Origin: Colwellia psychrerythraea
GTDB taxonomy: Bacteria > Pseudomonadota > Gammaproteobacteria > Enterobacterales > Alteromonadaceae
Assembly (NCBI GenBank): GCA_002163005.1
Contig: MAAF01000056.1
Coordinates: 21,169 to 85,168, forward strand
DNA length: 64,000 bases
Direction of reading: 5' to 3'
Both the position numbers and the translations under genes were made by a program. Shown here in pieces: positions 19,517 to 28,673 of this stretch (positions within the stretch are counted from its first letter, which is position 1; every line of letters starts with the position of its first letter). The notes beneath the pieces were generated by a model. The model was given only the letters and a program-made list of their open reading frames with translations. It did not search any database and was not told the DNA's origin.

Positions 19517-20435
19517 CTTCTTTTTTAATATTACCGATCGACGTTATAAAATCACCGAGCTTTTTAAACATCAAGAGCAACATGTTATTCGCGTTGATAT
19601 ATCTAATGGTTTAGTCTTTTTTGATATCGCACTCATGCTTAGCGAGGACAAAACACTTAATCTTAAAAATATCGACCGAATGAACTTTATTGTTTCAGTT
19701 GGTCAAGGTAGCTGTTTGATAAAAGATAACTTAACTAAGAGCCACTTTTCGTTAGCTGAGCATAGTACCTATTTATTTGCTACATCAAGACAAGATATGG
19801 AAATAACCATTCATGGAGCAAATAAATCAGAAATATTCATCCTATTTGTCAGCGACTTTTTTATTAAACGTTACTTGAGTAATAATGCTTATGAGCCAAT
19901 CAACTTTTTATATAAAAAGTTGCAGCAAGAAGTCAGTCTTGAACTCATTAATGAAACACCAACGGACGCTTTAAGTCTGTACCTGATCGATAAAATAGTT
20001 AGTGCTAAACATAGTGAAAAGATGAGCAGCATGATCAGCGAGCATAGAGCCATTGAATATATGATACACAGATTCTCACTGCTTGATTTACGTGTACCTG
20101 CAGAGCATACCGTTGAAGAAATAAACATTGCAGCTCAAGCAAAAAATATCATCTTACAAAACTTTCGAGCGCCCCCTTCTATTAAAGAGTTAGCTAGACT
20201 TTGTGGCACCAATGATTTTAAGCTCAAAAAATACTTTAAAAAAATATATCAAACGACTATCTATGTTTATATTCAAAAAATCCGCTTAGAAAAAGCGAAT
20301 TTACTGCTGCGTGAACATCTGCTGAGTGTCTCTGAAATAGCCAATGAGGTTGGCTACAAACACCAAGGTCACTTTAGCGCCATTTTTTTTAAAACATATG
20401 GTGTTTATCCAAAAGACTTAAAAAATTCCCTATAG
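19509..20435 (+). CDS. AraC-family transcriptional regulator
   Basis: A 308-residue regulator from the ATG at 19509 (MDSFFFNITDRR). A longer in-frame start at 19347 would lie inside the SDR gene and adds no family sequence. The N-terminal ~190 residues form an effector or cupin-like domain I cannot name. The C-terminal two-helix-turn-helix AraC domain covers about 205-305, with SIKELARLCGTNDFKLKKYF and the second helix SEIANEVGYKHQGHFSAIF. It sits between two paralogous SDR genes and probably controls them. Confidence 0.85.
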   Translation: MDSFFFNITDRRYKITELFKHQEQHVIRVDISNGLVFFDIALMLSEDKTLNLKNIDRMNFIVSVGQGSCLIKDNLTKSHFSLAEHSTYLFATSRQDMEITIHGANKSEIFILFVSDFFIKRYLSNNAYEPINFLYKKLQQEVSLELINETPTDALSLYLIDKIVSAKHSEKMSSMISEHRAIEYMIHRFSLLDLRVPAEHTVEEINIAAQAKNIILQNFRAPPSIKELARLCGTNDFKLKKYFKKIYQTTIYVYIQKIRLEKANLLLREHLLSVSEIANEVGYKHQGHFSAIFFKTYGVYPKDLKNSL

Positions 20436-20559
20436 TGATACGCAAAAATCCCGCTAGTGATAAAAGCATATAATAATCACTGACCAGGCAAGGTAAAATT
20501 CAGTCAATGAGTATTACTTAATAATCAATTTACTTAATTAAATAACTACCGAGGATATT

Positions 20560-21378
20560 ATGATGACAAAAGTTGTTTTAATCACAGGAGCAAGTTCTGG
20601 AATGGGTGAAATGACTGCCCGTTTTTTACATGAAAATGGTTATACCATTTATGCAGGAACGCGAGATAAAAACTTGGCTACGCCAGCAATCTCTGGCGTG
20701 AACAATATTTATCTTGATGTGACAGATACCAATTCAATGGAAGCTGCAGTAAGCACTATTATTGCTAAAGAAAGCAAAATTGATGTGTTAGTCAATAATG
20801 CTGGTTATGGTCTTGTTTCTAGTGCTGAGGAAGCGACAGACGAAGAAATTTTCAAACAGTTTGACGTTAATGTTTTTGGCTTAATGAAAATGACAAGAAC
20901 AGTACTTCCTTATATGCGTGAGGCTAAGTCTGGAGTCATTATTAATATCAGCTCCTTTCTTGGAAAAATGGGTTTGCCATTGCTTTCTCATTACAATGCC
21001 AGTAAATATGCGGTAGAAGGATTTGTCGACTCCATTCGCTTTGAAATGGCACCTTATAATGTCCGAGTTCATTCCATTCAATCTGGCCTATTTGGCACTA
21101 ACTTTGTTAAAAAAGGTTTAGTTGCCAATACCAACACAACCAGTGAAAGCTCACCTTATAAAAATCTCGTGGCCCACTTTGTACCTATTGTGGCTAAAGC
21201 AATTAACGAAGGTCCAAGCCCAAAACCTATTGCAGATGCAGTCAAAGCTATAATTGAAGATGAAGATTCTCCTATTGCCATACCTGTTGGCAGTGAAGCG
21301 ACTTCTTTCGTGCCACTAAGAAAAGAGCTATCAGATGAAGATTTTGAAGCTAAAATTAAAGAAACATTTGGTCTTTAA
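20560..21378 (+). CDS. Short-chain dehydrogenase/reductase (second of a pair)
   Basis: A 272-residue classical SDR with TGASSGMG (9-16), NNAG (79-82) and catalytic S131, Y145 and K149. A GAGGA ribosome binding site precedes the ATG at 20560; a second ATG directly after it (20563) is equally possible. It is a paralogue of the SDR upstream of the AraC gene, suggesting local duplication. It is separated from the oxidase-subunit gene downstream by a perfect 15-bp inverted repeat. Confidence 0.88.
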   Translation: MMTKVVLITGASSGMGEMTARFLHENGYTIYAGTRDKNLATPAISGVNNIYLDVTDTNSMEAAVSTIIAKESKIDVLVNNAGYGLVSSAEEATDEEIFKQFDVNVFGLMKMTRTVLPYMREAKSGVIINISSFLGKMGLPLLSHYNASKYAVEGFVDSIRFEMAPYNVRVHSIQSGLFGTNFVKKGLVANTNTTSESSPYKNLVAHFVPIVAKAINEGPSPKPIADAVKAIIEDEDSPIAIPVGSEATSFVPLRKELSDEDFEAKIKETFGL

Positions 21379-21400
21379 CTAGAATTAGAAAGTAGAACTC

Positions 21401-21437
21401 GAGTAACCACTTAATCAAAATTATTAAGTGGTTACTC
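21401..21437. repeat. Perfect 15-bp inverted repeat between SDR and norE-like genes
   Basis: GAGTAACCACTTAAT (21401-21415) and its exact complement (21423-21437) enclose a 7-base loop. No T-tract follows, so it may be an attenuator or operator rather than a simple terminator. Confidence 0.65.
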
Positions 21438-21464
21438 ACTAACCGTAATACCACTGCAGGAAAA

Positions 21465-22085
21465 ATGATGAATAGTCACCCTATAAAAAATTCACTTGGT
21501 ATTTTTCCAAAGTCATGGAGTGAAGAATATGCAGGAAGAATTCCCGGTAACATTCCTATATGGGTAGGGATACTTTCAGAGCTCACTGAATTTGGTATTT
21601 TTTTTGCTGCATACTTTATTGCTAAATTTTATTACCCCGACACATTTGCCCAAGGACCTCAAAGCTTACACACTTCATTGGGTGTTACTAATACTATTGT
21701 ATTATTGTCTTCTAGCTATTTTATGGCCAAAGCAATGGCCTTTATAAGAGTAGATAATAAAATTAAGTGTGAGCGGTATTTATGGTTTGCACTAAGTTGT
21801 GGTGTTTTGTATTTGATCATAAAAACCTGGGAATTCCACTGGAATACATTACAGGGATTTAGTGCCAATACTAATGAATTTTTTACTGTTTATTACTATA
21901 TGACCTTCAACCACTTTATTCATGTTGGTTGGGCTTCATGCGCCATATTATGGGTAATATTTCGTTTAAGACGCGGCGCTTATTCATCAACAGAGCATTC
22001 AGGCTTAGAAGCGTTGGCAGTGTATTGGCACATGATAGATTTAATGTGGATACTTATTTTCCCATTATTATATGTACTTAGGTAG
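21465..22085 (+). CDS. Heme-copper oxidase subunit III family protein, NorE-like
   Basis: A 206-residue membrane protein with about five transmembrane segments. It has the subunit III features: IPGNIPIWVGILSELTEFGIF near the start, LLSSSYFMAKAM in the middle and the C-terminal AVYWHMIDLMWILIFPLLYV. This short five-helix form matches NorE, the accessory subunit encoded near nitric oxide reductases, as well as small CoxC proteins. No catalytic subunit I gene is in the window, so its partner must be elsewhere. It is followed directly by a NorF-like gene. Confidence 0.82.
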   Translation: MMNSHPIKNSLGIFPKSWSEEYAGRIPGNIPIWVGILSELTEFGIFFAAYFIAKFYYPDTFAQGPQSLHTSLGVTNTIVLLSSSYFMAKAMAFIRVDNKIKCERYLWFALSCGVLYLIIKTWEFHWNTLQGFSANTNEFFTVYYYMTFNHFIHVGWASCAILWVIFRLRRGAYSSTEHSGLEALAVYWHMIDLMWILIFPLLYVLR

Positions 22086-22094
22086 GAAATGATA

Positions 22095-22349
22095 ATGAAA
22101 CATTCAATAAAACTAGAGTACTACTTAGCTGCATTAATTGTAATAACATTACTCAATACCTTCTTAGGCGAAAAGTTTTCTTCAACAACTTTGGTCAGTA
22201 TATTAATTGCGATGACAGTAACTTATAAAGGTTTTGTCGTCATAGATCATTTTATGGAATTAAAAGGCGCCAATAAGAATTTACGTTTTTTAATGCGACT
22301 CTACTTTATTATTTTCCCATCGCTGATCATTGTGAGTGCTTTCTATTAG
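22095..22349 (+). CDS. NorF-like / cytochrome c oxidase subunit IV-type small membrane protein
   Basis: An 84-residue protein with three hydrophobic segments. The ATG at 22095 is preferred over that at 22089, because TAGGAA (22083-22088) lies at a proper distance only from the former. VTYKGFVVIDHFMELKG in the middle matches the prokaryotic COX4/NorF family pattern, with its conserved Lys, Asp, His, Phe and Met. It is translated right after the NorE-like gene, which supports a joint accessory role in assembly of a heme-copper oxidase or NO reductase. Confidence 0.75.
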   Translation: MKHSIKLEYYLAALIVITLLNTFLGEKFSSTTLVSILIAMTVTYKGFVVIDHFMELKGANKNLRFLMRLYFIIFPSLIIVSAFY

Positions 22350-22484
22350 TCGGTGAATGCTTTGAAAAAGGCGCTAAACTATTGCAGATTTAAGGTTAAA
22401 ATTAACAGGATGAAGTTAGAACAACTTGAATTAAATCTGTAAACAGCTAACTTATACACTTATTATTTGTCATAAAGAAATCAT

Positions 22485-22961
22485 ATGAATATATCTAAAT
22501 TAATCTATACGTGCCTATTGTTACTAGGGGCCACGGTAACTAACTCGGCTATAGCTAACGAACATGACCATAGTCATGGGCACGCATCCACTCAACAAAA
22601 AATGCAATTAGATCAAGGTAAAAAATGGTCGATTGATGCTAGCTTACATAGTGGCATGAGTAAGATAAAAAACTCGATGGAAGAGAATATTGACGAGATT
22701 CACAAAAATAAGTTTACCGACGCACAGTATAAATCACTCGCTGGTAAGATAGATGCACAGTTAGCTTACCTGTTCGAAAACTGTATGTTGCCAGCAGATG
22801 CTGATGCACAATTGCATATTTTGCTGTTTGATATTATGCAAGCGAGTAAACAAATGCAATTGTCAGATAATCCTCGTTCAGGTGCTATTACAACAATAAA
22901 AGCCTTACAGAAGTACCCTCACTATTTTGATGATAAAGATTGGCAAGCATTGCAACACTAA
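22485..22961 (+). CDS. Hypothetical periplasmic protein with His-rich N-terminus
   Basis: A 158-residue exported protein. The signal peptide covers about 1-24 (cleavage after SAIA) and is followed by HDHSHGHAS, a likely metal-binding stretch. The remainder is helical, with a single Cys in LFENCMLPADADAQLH. I cannot assign a function. Its position after the NorE/NorF-like genes and the conserved His/Cys pattern suggest a role in copper or heme handling for the oxidase, but this is inference only. A terminator follows. Confidence 0.65.
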   Translation: MNISKLIYTCLLLLGATVTNSAIANEHDHSHGHASTQQKMQLDQGKKWSIDASLHSGMSKIKNSMEENIDEIHKNKFTDAQYKSLAGKIDAQLAYLFENCMLPADADAQLHILLFDIMQASKQMQLSDNPRSGAITTIKALQKYPHYFDDKDWQALQH

Positions 22962-22977
22962 AGATAATATTTAAAGC

Positions 22978-23007
22978 AAAAAAGGAGCTATCAAGCTCCT
23001 TTTTTTA
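22978..23007. terminator. Bidirectional terminator between convergent genes
   Basis: Stem AGGAGCT / AGCTCCT with a 4-base loop, extended by A-run/T-run pairing. It serves the His-rich protein gene (plus) and the DUF2955 gene (minus). Confidence 0.88.
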
Positions 23008-23017
23008 CGTGGTTTTA

Positions 23018-24094
23018 TCACGTTGAAACTGCTGGCTTATTAGGCTTAAACCAATAACGTTCAAGTATTTTTAAAGCAGACATAATATAAAAAACGGCCG
23101 AGCATATAAGTAATACTCGTTGAATTAAAATCTCACTAAAGTTGCTGTCCGCTGCCATAGCACTATTTACAATAACTAGCAGTGCAATAAAACCTGAGCT
23201 GTAATATTTAGCCATTGGCGACCCAGAAAAAATATGGCGGCCAAAAAATAGCGCAGTCGCTAGGAGCAATAATAAATAAAAATTAAACTGTGGCACCGCA
23301 ACAATCAGCCAATAAAAAACACAAGCAAATGCCCCGCCTAACAAGGTCGACAACAATGAGTTTTGTCCAGCTTGCTTTCCTTCGGCCAAATCAGGTTTAA
23401 GAATAAATAGCGCCGAGAACACCATCACTAATAAATAATCACTCAAACCATAACTTATAAAAATAGCCGCAATAGGAAAAACGACCAAGGTACTTTTTAA
23501 AGCCGTTAGCGCTGCCATCTTTGAATAAGCTTTACTGTATTTAGGCTTTATAGGGAATTGGGTAAAATTAGGATCCGGAAAAACAAAGTGTGCCAACCAA
23601 AGCATCGCAATAGTTAACCAGCTGGAATAAACAAAACCGGCAGAAAAACCTATTGCTAAACCTTCGTTACTATTGGCAATCATAGGTAAGACTAAAATGG
23701 CGATCATCGACATTAAGGTAAACCAAAATGAGCCACCACGATTTAAATAATAGTAGAGATGGAATAAAACTAAGGCGAGAGCGATTAAATAGACGATGGG
23801 ATACTGTAAAAAAAATAAAGAGAAAACTAATCCTATAGCAAAGGCCTTTAAGGTACTCATCATGTTATTTAAGCTGGCTTTAACGGATGGTTTCGGTAAT
23901 GGCATTGCCAAAATCATTGCTGTAAAAACGGGCATTAAAAAAGCTAAAGGCCAATTAATACCATATGCTAGCGCGCAGGATAGTGTGACACCAAAGGCAA
24001 AACGTAATACACGCATAGCACTAACATCAGTAAAAATACTCTTACTGATGTTAGTGCCGATGTTAGTGCCGATGTTAGCTGGATCAGTTTTCAT
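23018..24094 (-). CDS. DUF2955 family inner-membrane protein
   Basis: A 358-residue protein with about ten hydrophobic helices in two halves, as in the DUF2955 family related to FUSC/AaeB-type transporters. The upstream gene, overlapping by none and ending one base away, encodes an HlyD-type membrane fusion protein. DUF2955 proteins are usually paired with such proteins, giving a two-part efflux system. The substrate is unknown. The N-terminus carries a repeated NIGT unit encoded by a 12-bp tandem repeat. Confidence 0.8.
   Translation of the reverse strand: MKTDPANIGTNIGTNISKSIFTDVSAMRVLRFAFGVTLSCALAYGINWPLAFLMPVFTAMILAMPLPKPSVKASLNNMMSTLKAFAIGLVFSLFFLQYPIVYLIALALVLFHLYYYLNRGGSFWFTLMSMIAILVLPMIANSNEGLAIGFSAGFVYSSWLTIAMLWLAHFVFPDPNFTQFPIKPKYSKAYSKMAALTALKSTLVVFPIAAIFISYGLSDYLLVMVFSALFILKPDLAEGKQAGQNSLLSTLLGGAFACVFYWLIVAVPQFNFYLLLLLATALFFGRHIFSGSPMAKYYSSGFIALLVIVNSAMAADSNFSEILIQRVLLICSAVFYIMSALKILERYWFKPNKPAVST
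24018..24078. repeat. 16-bp inverted repeat plus 12-bp tandem repeat at the start of the DUF2955 gene
   Basis: GCACTAACATCAGTAA (24018-24033) and its exact complement (24042-24057) form a hairpin with an 8-base loop. The right arm overlaps about 2.7 copies of GATGTTAGTGCC (24047-24078). All lie within the first 26 codons of the minus-strand gene. Confidence 0.85.
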
Positions 24095-25216
24095 TTAGTA
24101 GACATAAGAAAGTATGCTTAATACTCTGATCCAAAGCCAACCAAGACTGTTAACAAACCAATTATCACCGGTATAAATCTGTACATCAGCTTGGCCCCCT
24201 AATCTGCGCTTACCTTTAGTACTATCATCATCAAAGGTAATCATTACCGGGAAACGTTGTGCATCTCTAAGCCAGCCAGTTTTTGATTCTACCGTAGCTA
24301 AACCACCAACAGCGCTAGTAGATGAAGTATCAACGGCAAAACCTATACTGCTTATTTTCCCCTGATAAATAGTTCCTGGGTTGACATCTAAAGCTATTTC
24401 AACCGAGTTACCTATGGCTAAATTGGCTAAGTTATTCTCACGTAAATTCACTTGGATCCAAGCCGTATTACCTTCGATGAAGGTCATGGATGCAGCGCCA
24501 GCTTTAGCATAAAACCCAGTATCAATTTGCAAATTAGTGATGCCGCCTAGAGAAGGTGCTAATACGACAGTACGACTTAAATCCAATTGTGCCTTTTTCA
24601 ATTTTGCCATTGCAGCCCTAATTCTAGGGTTATCATTACCTTCTTTGCCAAGCGCCTGTTTGGCTTTATCTAAGTTAGCCGCAGCACTGATCACTTGAGC
24701 CTTACTCTGTTTAATGGCAGCACGGGCTTTATCACCATCAGAATGAGAAAGCACATTTTTTTGTTCCATTTCAAAAACACGCGCACTTTGTGCATTAACA
24801 TGTTCAACATTGGTCTCTGCCACAACTAATTGTGCCTGCGCAGTAACTACTGATGCCATGCCTGCACCAATTTCTTGACCTGCCAATTCAAGAGACGCTT
24901 CCGCATTTTCAACAGCCAGCTCATAATCACTGGGATCTATTTTAAATAAAATATCGCCTGGAGAGACTATTTGATCTTGCTTTACCAGTACCTCAGTCAC
25001 CCGACCTGATACTTGCGGCACAATAGGGATAACATAAGTTTGTACCCTTGCTTGATCTGACCAAGGTGCATGTCTATCAGCCACAATGTACCAAATAAAA
25101 ACTAAGGCCGAGATGACTAAAATATATTTAGTTATCTTACGGACCGGATCTTGGGTTTCAATTGGCGTTGTAGCTTCTTGAACTATGGTATCTTTTTGTT
25201 GCTCGTTCTCTGACAT
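24095..25216 (-). CDS. HlyD-family membrane fusion protein (EmrA/AaeA-like)
   Basis: A 373-residue periplasmic adaptor. One transmembrane helix (about 29-47) is followed by the lipoyl-type half motif VPQVSGRVTEVLVKQDQIVS, a coiled-coil hairpin (about 95-205), and the second half with LSRTVVLAPSLGGITNL. It pairs with the DUF2955 membrane protein directly downstream to form an efflux system needing an outer-membrane channel such as TolC (present at 46241). The substrate is unknown, possibly aromatic acids or drugs. Confidence 0.85.
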   Translation of the reverse strand: MSENEQQKDTIVQEATTPIETQDPVRKITKYILVISALVFIWYIVADRHAPWSDQARVQTYVIPIVPQVSGRVTEVLVKQDQIVSPGDILFKIDPSDYELAVENAEASLELAGQEIGAGMASVVTAQAQLVVAETNVEHVNAQSARVFEMEQKNVLSHSDGDKARAAIKQSKAQVISAAANLDKAKQALGKEGNDNPRIRAAMAKLKKAQLDLSRTVVLAPSLGGITNLQIDTGFYAKAGAASMTFIEGNTAWIQVNLRENNLANLAIGNSVEIALDVNPGTIYQGKISSIGFAVDTSSTSAVGGLATVESKTGWLRDAQRFPVMITFDDDSTKGKRRLGGQADVQIYTGDNWFVNSLGWLWIRVLSILSYVY

Positions 25217-25556
25217 ATTGTTTATTTTCCCTAATTAAGCTTACATTTGAGCATTTCTTATGAATTACAAAAGATAGTAAGCATCACTGATTATTAGAAT
25301 CTATGACCTTATTTGATATTATCATCGATAAGTAATCTTCTATAGAAAAATAATACGCATTATATTTCCTACTATATTTCCCCCTACCCCCTTAAACTTC
25401 TGGTAGGCACGCCTCAAAATTAACAGTTAGATCAATCAGCTTATTATTTAACTTCTCTAGCTACTTGAATAACCTTTTATAAAGGCGATAATAACGTCAA
25501 GTTATAAGCACATACACAAAGTATCATAGTAAATAGGTCATTCCTCAGGAGAGAAA
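25217..25556. other. Divergent intergenic region without a gene
   Basis: 340 bp between the HlyD gene and the symporter fusion gene. It must hold both promoters. I see a good ribosome binding site (AGGAGAG) just before 25557 but no clear operator, RNA or repeat. Confidence 0.6.
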
Positions 25557-27722
25557 ATGCCATTAGTAAACCTATATAAAAAATTGAGCCCCTTTCAGCG
25601 GGTAATTATTGCTTTAATACTCGGTATATCTACAGGTATTTTTGTTGGAGAGCCTACGGGAGATATTAAAGTCATTGGCGACGTTTATATTCGCTTGCTT
25701 CAAATGACCGTTTTACCTTATGTACTCGTCTCTATTATTGGTGGCCTAGGTCGATTAGATAGTACTATGGCAAGTCGTATAGGCTACCGTGCAGTAAAAG
25801 TAATCGTTATCATGTGGTTGTCTGTGATGGCGACTTTATTAATACTTCCCTTAGCTTACCCTAACTGGGAAACAGCTGGTTTCTTCAGTACCAGTATGCT
25901 GGCAGAGCCCGCCGCCTTTAACTTTGTAAAACTTTATATCCCTAGTAACATTTTTGCCTCTCTCTCAGAAACGATTGTTCCTGCAGTCGTGCTATTTTCA
26001 TTATTGATGGGTATTGCCTTAATACAAGTAAAAAATAAAGAAACACTATTAACCTTAACCACCAATATTGGTGATAGCTTAATGAAAGTAGCCTCTTATG
26101 TAGCTAAATTAGCGCCACTAGGGATTTTTGCTATTTCAGCTTCTGCTGCAGGCACGCTAGAAGTAGAAGAGCTTGGTCGATTACAAGTATTCTTATGGGT
26201 ATACATCACCGCAGCAGCCCTACTGGCTTTTGTATTTTTGCCATTACTGATTCATTGGGCCACGCCTTTTTCCTATCGTGAAATTTTATCAACTGCTGGT
26301 GAAGCCGTGATAACGGCGTTAGCTACCGGTACAGTGTTAGTGGTGCTTCCGATGATCATTGAGCGCAGTAAAGCATTATTAGCCAAACATGGTATGGAGT
26401 GCGAAGAAACAGACTCTACCGTTGATGTGCTTGTACCTACTGCGTACAGTTTTCCCAGTACAGGTACATTACTTGGTTTAGGATTTATTCTATTCTCCGC
26501 TTGGTATGTCGGCTCGCCACTTGGTTTTGATGATTATATTTCTTTTGTCATTATGGGCGCCTTAACCGCTTTTGGTAGCATGGCTGTTGCCATTCCATTT
26601 TTGCTCGACTTTTTTGATTTACCTGCTGATCAATTCCAGCTATATCTATTAGGTAGTGTCGTTACTGCTCGTTTTGCTACGGGTTTAGCCGCACTACACG
26701 GTTTTGTCGTTACTTTGTTGGTCGCTTCTGCGGTATTGAAAAAGCTTAGGTGGCATAGAATGATGCAAGCCATTGCTGTGCATTTAGCCGTTACTTTGGC
26801 TGTTATGATTGCAGCTGGCTTTACTTTAAAGTCTTTAATTCCTTACAAGTATGAAGGTGTGCAAACATTTGAATCAATGAAGTCGATGAATACAAGCGCT
26901 AATGTCGACCAATATAAAGAACTGACGCCATTAGGGTACTTTGAACAGCAACAACCACGTCTTGAAGTAATTCTCGCCCGTAAAAGTATTCGTGTTGGGT
27001 ATAATGATGCTAGCTTGCCTTATGCTTTTAGAAATAAAGATAATAAAATGGTTGGCTTTGATGTTGAACTACTGAACCAATTTGCTAAAGACCTTGATAT
27101 CAATTTATCCATGATTCGCATTGAAGACGGTGCTGACGAAGCGGAGTTATTAGCTGATGGTAGTATAGATATTCTTATTGGTGGCCATATAATTACTCCA
27201 AAACGGGCATTAGAAATGGCCTTTTCAGATGCTTACACTTTCCATACTGCTGGTTTATTAGTGAATGATGCCAAGCGCGATCAGTTTGCTGACTTTTACA
27301 ATATTCAAGCAATGAAAACATTAAAATTAGGGGTGGGAAACAGTAAGTATTACCAAGATATGGTGAAAGAATACCTACCAAATGCACAGTTAACAGAAGT
27401 GAATAATGTTAGACAATTTCTTAAAGGTAAATATGAAGGCGTAGATGCATTAATTTACTCAACTGAATCGGGCTCTGCTTGGGCTATGTTATACCCAAAT
27501 TATTCAGCGATTATACCTAAAGGTTTGAAACTTAGGGCACCTGTAGCTTTCATGCTCCCTAAAGCTCAGCTAGATTATGTACAATATATGAATACTTGGC
27601 TCAAACTCAAAAAAGAAAATGGTTTACAAGAGAAAGTATACAACTATTGGATTTTAGGTAAGAACCCTGAAGCGAAAAAACCACGCTGGTCGGTTATGAA
27701 AGACGTGCTAGGTTGGCTTTAG
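25557..27722 (+). CDS. Dicarboxylate/amino acid:cation symporter fused to a periplasmic solute-binding domain
   Basis: A 721-residue fusion. Residues 1 to about 425 form a DAACS (GltP/SLC1-type) symporter, with a serine-poor variant of the hairpin motif and family blocks such as VLVPTAYSFPSTGTLLG. Residues about 465-700 form a type 3 extracellular solute-binding domain, beginning RLEVILARKSIRVGYNDAS and containing MVGFDVELLNQFAKDL and DILIGG. The substrate is likely an amino acid or dicarboxylate. The two parts are in one frame with no stop, so it is not a frameshift artefact. AGGAGAG supports the start at 25557. It is monocistronic. Confidence 0.85.
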   Translation: MPLVNLYKKLSPFQRVIIALILGISTGIFVGEPTGDIKVIGDVYIRLLQMTVLPYVLVSIIGGLGRLDSTMASRIGYRAVKVIVIMWLSVMATLLILPLAYPNWETAGFFSTSMLAEPAAFNFVKLYIPSNIFASLSETIVPAVVLFSLLMGIALIQVKNKETLLTLTTNIGDSLMKVASYVAKLAPLGIFAISASAAGTLEVEELGRLQVFLWVYITAAALLAFVFLPLLIHWATPFSYREILSTAGEAVITALATGTVLVVLPMIIERSKALLAKHGMECEETDSTVDVLVPTAYSFPSTGTLLGLGFILFSAWYVGSPLGFDDYISFVIMGALTAFGSMAVAIPFLLDFFDLPADQFQLYLLGSVVTARFATGLAALHGFVVTLLVASAVLKKLRWHRMMQAIAVHLAVTLAVMIAAGFTLKSLIPYKYEGVQTFESMKSMNTSANVDQYKELTPLGYFEQQQPRLEVILARKSIRVGYNDASLPYAFRNKDNKMVGFDVELLNQFAKDLDINLSMIRIEDGADEAELLADGSIDILIGGHIITPKRALEMAFSDAYTFHTAGLLVNDAKRDQFADFYNIQAMKTLKLGVGNSKYYQDMVKEYLPNAQLTEVNNVRQFLKGKYEGVDALIYSTESGSAWAMLYPNYSAIIPKGLKLRAPVAFMLPKAQLDYVQYMNTWLKLKKENGLQEKVYNYWILGKNPEAKKPRWSVMKDVLGWL

Positions 27723-27752
27723 CTAACAGGCAATAAGTAATTTGCAGAAACT

Positions 27753-27788
27753 AAAAAGCACTTTAATTAATTTTAAAGTGCTTTTTTA
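27753..27788. terminator. Bidirectional terminator after the symporter fusion gene
   Basis: A 13-bp stem AAAAGCACTTTAA / TTAAAGTGCTTTT with loop TTAATT, followed by T's. It lies between convergent genes. Confidence 0.9.
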
Positions 27789-27812
27789 TTACAGATAACA
27801 GAGAGTTAGAAA

Positions 27813-28673
27813 TTAGCTTTTATGGTAGTTATTGATATACCACTGAGTATGCTCAGCAACGGTATTATTATAAACTTGCTGTAATGAAGGTAAAACAACG
27901 GCATCAGCTTGTCCCGTTAGTTCATCCATAAAGACTTTTTTAGCTTCAGTCGCCAGCACTAAAACATTATCATATCGGCTATGACAAAAGCCTGCTAAGC
28001 GTCCCTTACCATAGAAAATATCATTCTCTGCTGCCGTCACTTCAATGCCATCCACACTCATGTTTTGTAATGCACTAAGCCAACTATCAATAATTGGTCG
28101 CCATTGCTGCCCTTTCACTGACGTTGTGCCCACGTTAAGTACGGGTAAGTTTTTTCGCTCATGACGCTTAAAATTATACGAATGATTATCGTAAACAACA
28201 CATTGACCAAAATCCTCGACTAGAGCCTCAACTACCGCCGCCACAATACGATAAAATTGCGCATGCTTAGCTTTGCTTTTAGCAATAGCCTCTTCACTTA
28301 GTGGCATTTTCCATATTTCTTTACCCCAAGCAGTTTCATAGACACATTCATCGGTATTACGATTTAAATCATATTCATAGCGAGAGTCATGGGCAATTAA
28401 GGTTATGGCTTGCTTGGCAATGAAGCTGCCGGTGTAGGGATCTTCTTCATAATAACGATCGTTCTTTTCTAGCAAGCAGTTATCATCAAGCTCTGATCTA
28501 AAGTTACTACCGTCATGAATAGCCGCCGACATAACAGGCAGATATTTTTCAATTTTGAGGGTAAAAGCTCCGCCAACAACCGTAGCGATAAAACACTGAC
28601 GTTGATTAATTTTCTTAATAATCTGTTGTTCAGTTAATTGCTCGGATTTTTCTTCGGTACGTTGCTCAGTCAC
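27813..28673 (-). CDS. N-formylglutamate amidohydrolase-like protein
   Basis: A 286-residue protein with the pattern of the N-formylglutamate amidohydrolase family, a zinc-dependent hydrolase fold: LIAHDSRYEYDLNRN (about 91-105) and VVYDNHSYNFKRH (about 159-171), both with the histidines and acidic residues expected to bind metal. It is not next to histidine-utilisation (hut) genes, so its role in histidine breakdown is doubtful. The family also contains members linked to other small formyl or acyl amides. It is monocistronic. Confidence 0.7.
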   Translation of the reverse strand: MTEQRTEEKSEQLTEQQIIKKINQRQCFIATVVGGAFTLKIEKYLPVMSAAIHDGSNFRSELDDNCLLEKNDRYYEEDPYTGSFIAKQAITLIAHDSRYEYDLNRNTDECVYETAWGKEIWKMPLSEEAIAKSKAKHAQFYRIVAAVVEALVEDFGQCVVYDNHSYNFKRHERKNLPVLNVGTTSVKGQQWRPIIDSWLSALQNMSVDGIEVTAAENDIFYGKGRLAGFCHSRYDNVLVLATEAKKVFMDELTGQADAVVLPSLQQVYNNTVAEHTQWYINNYHKS

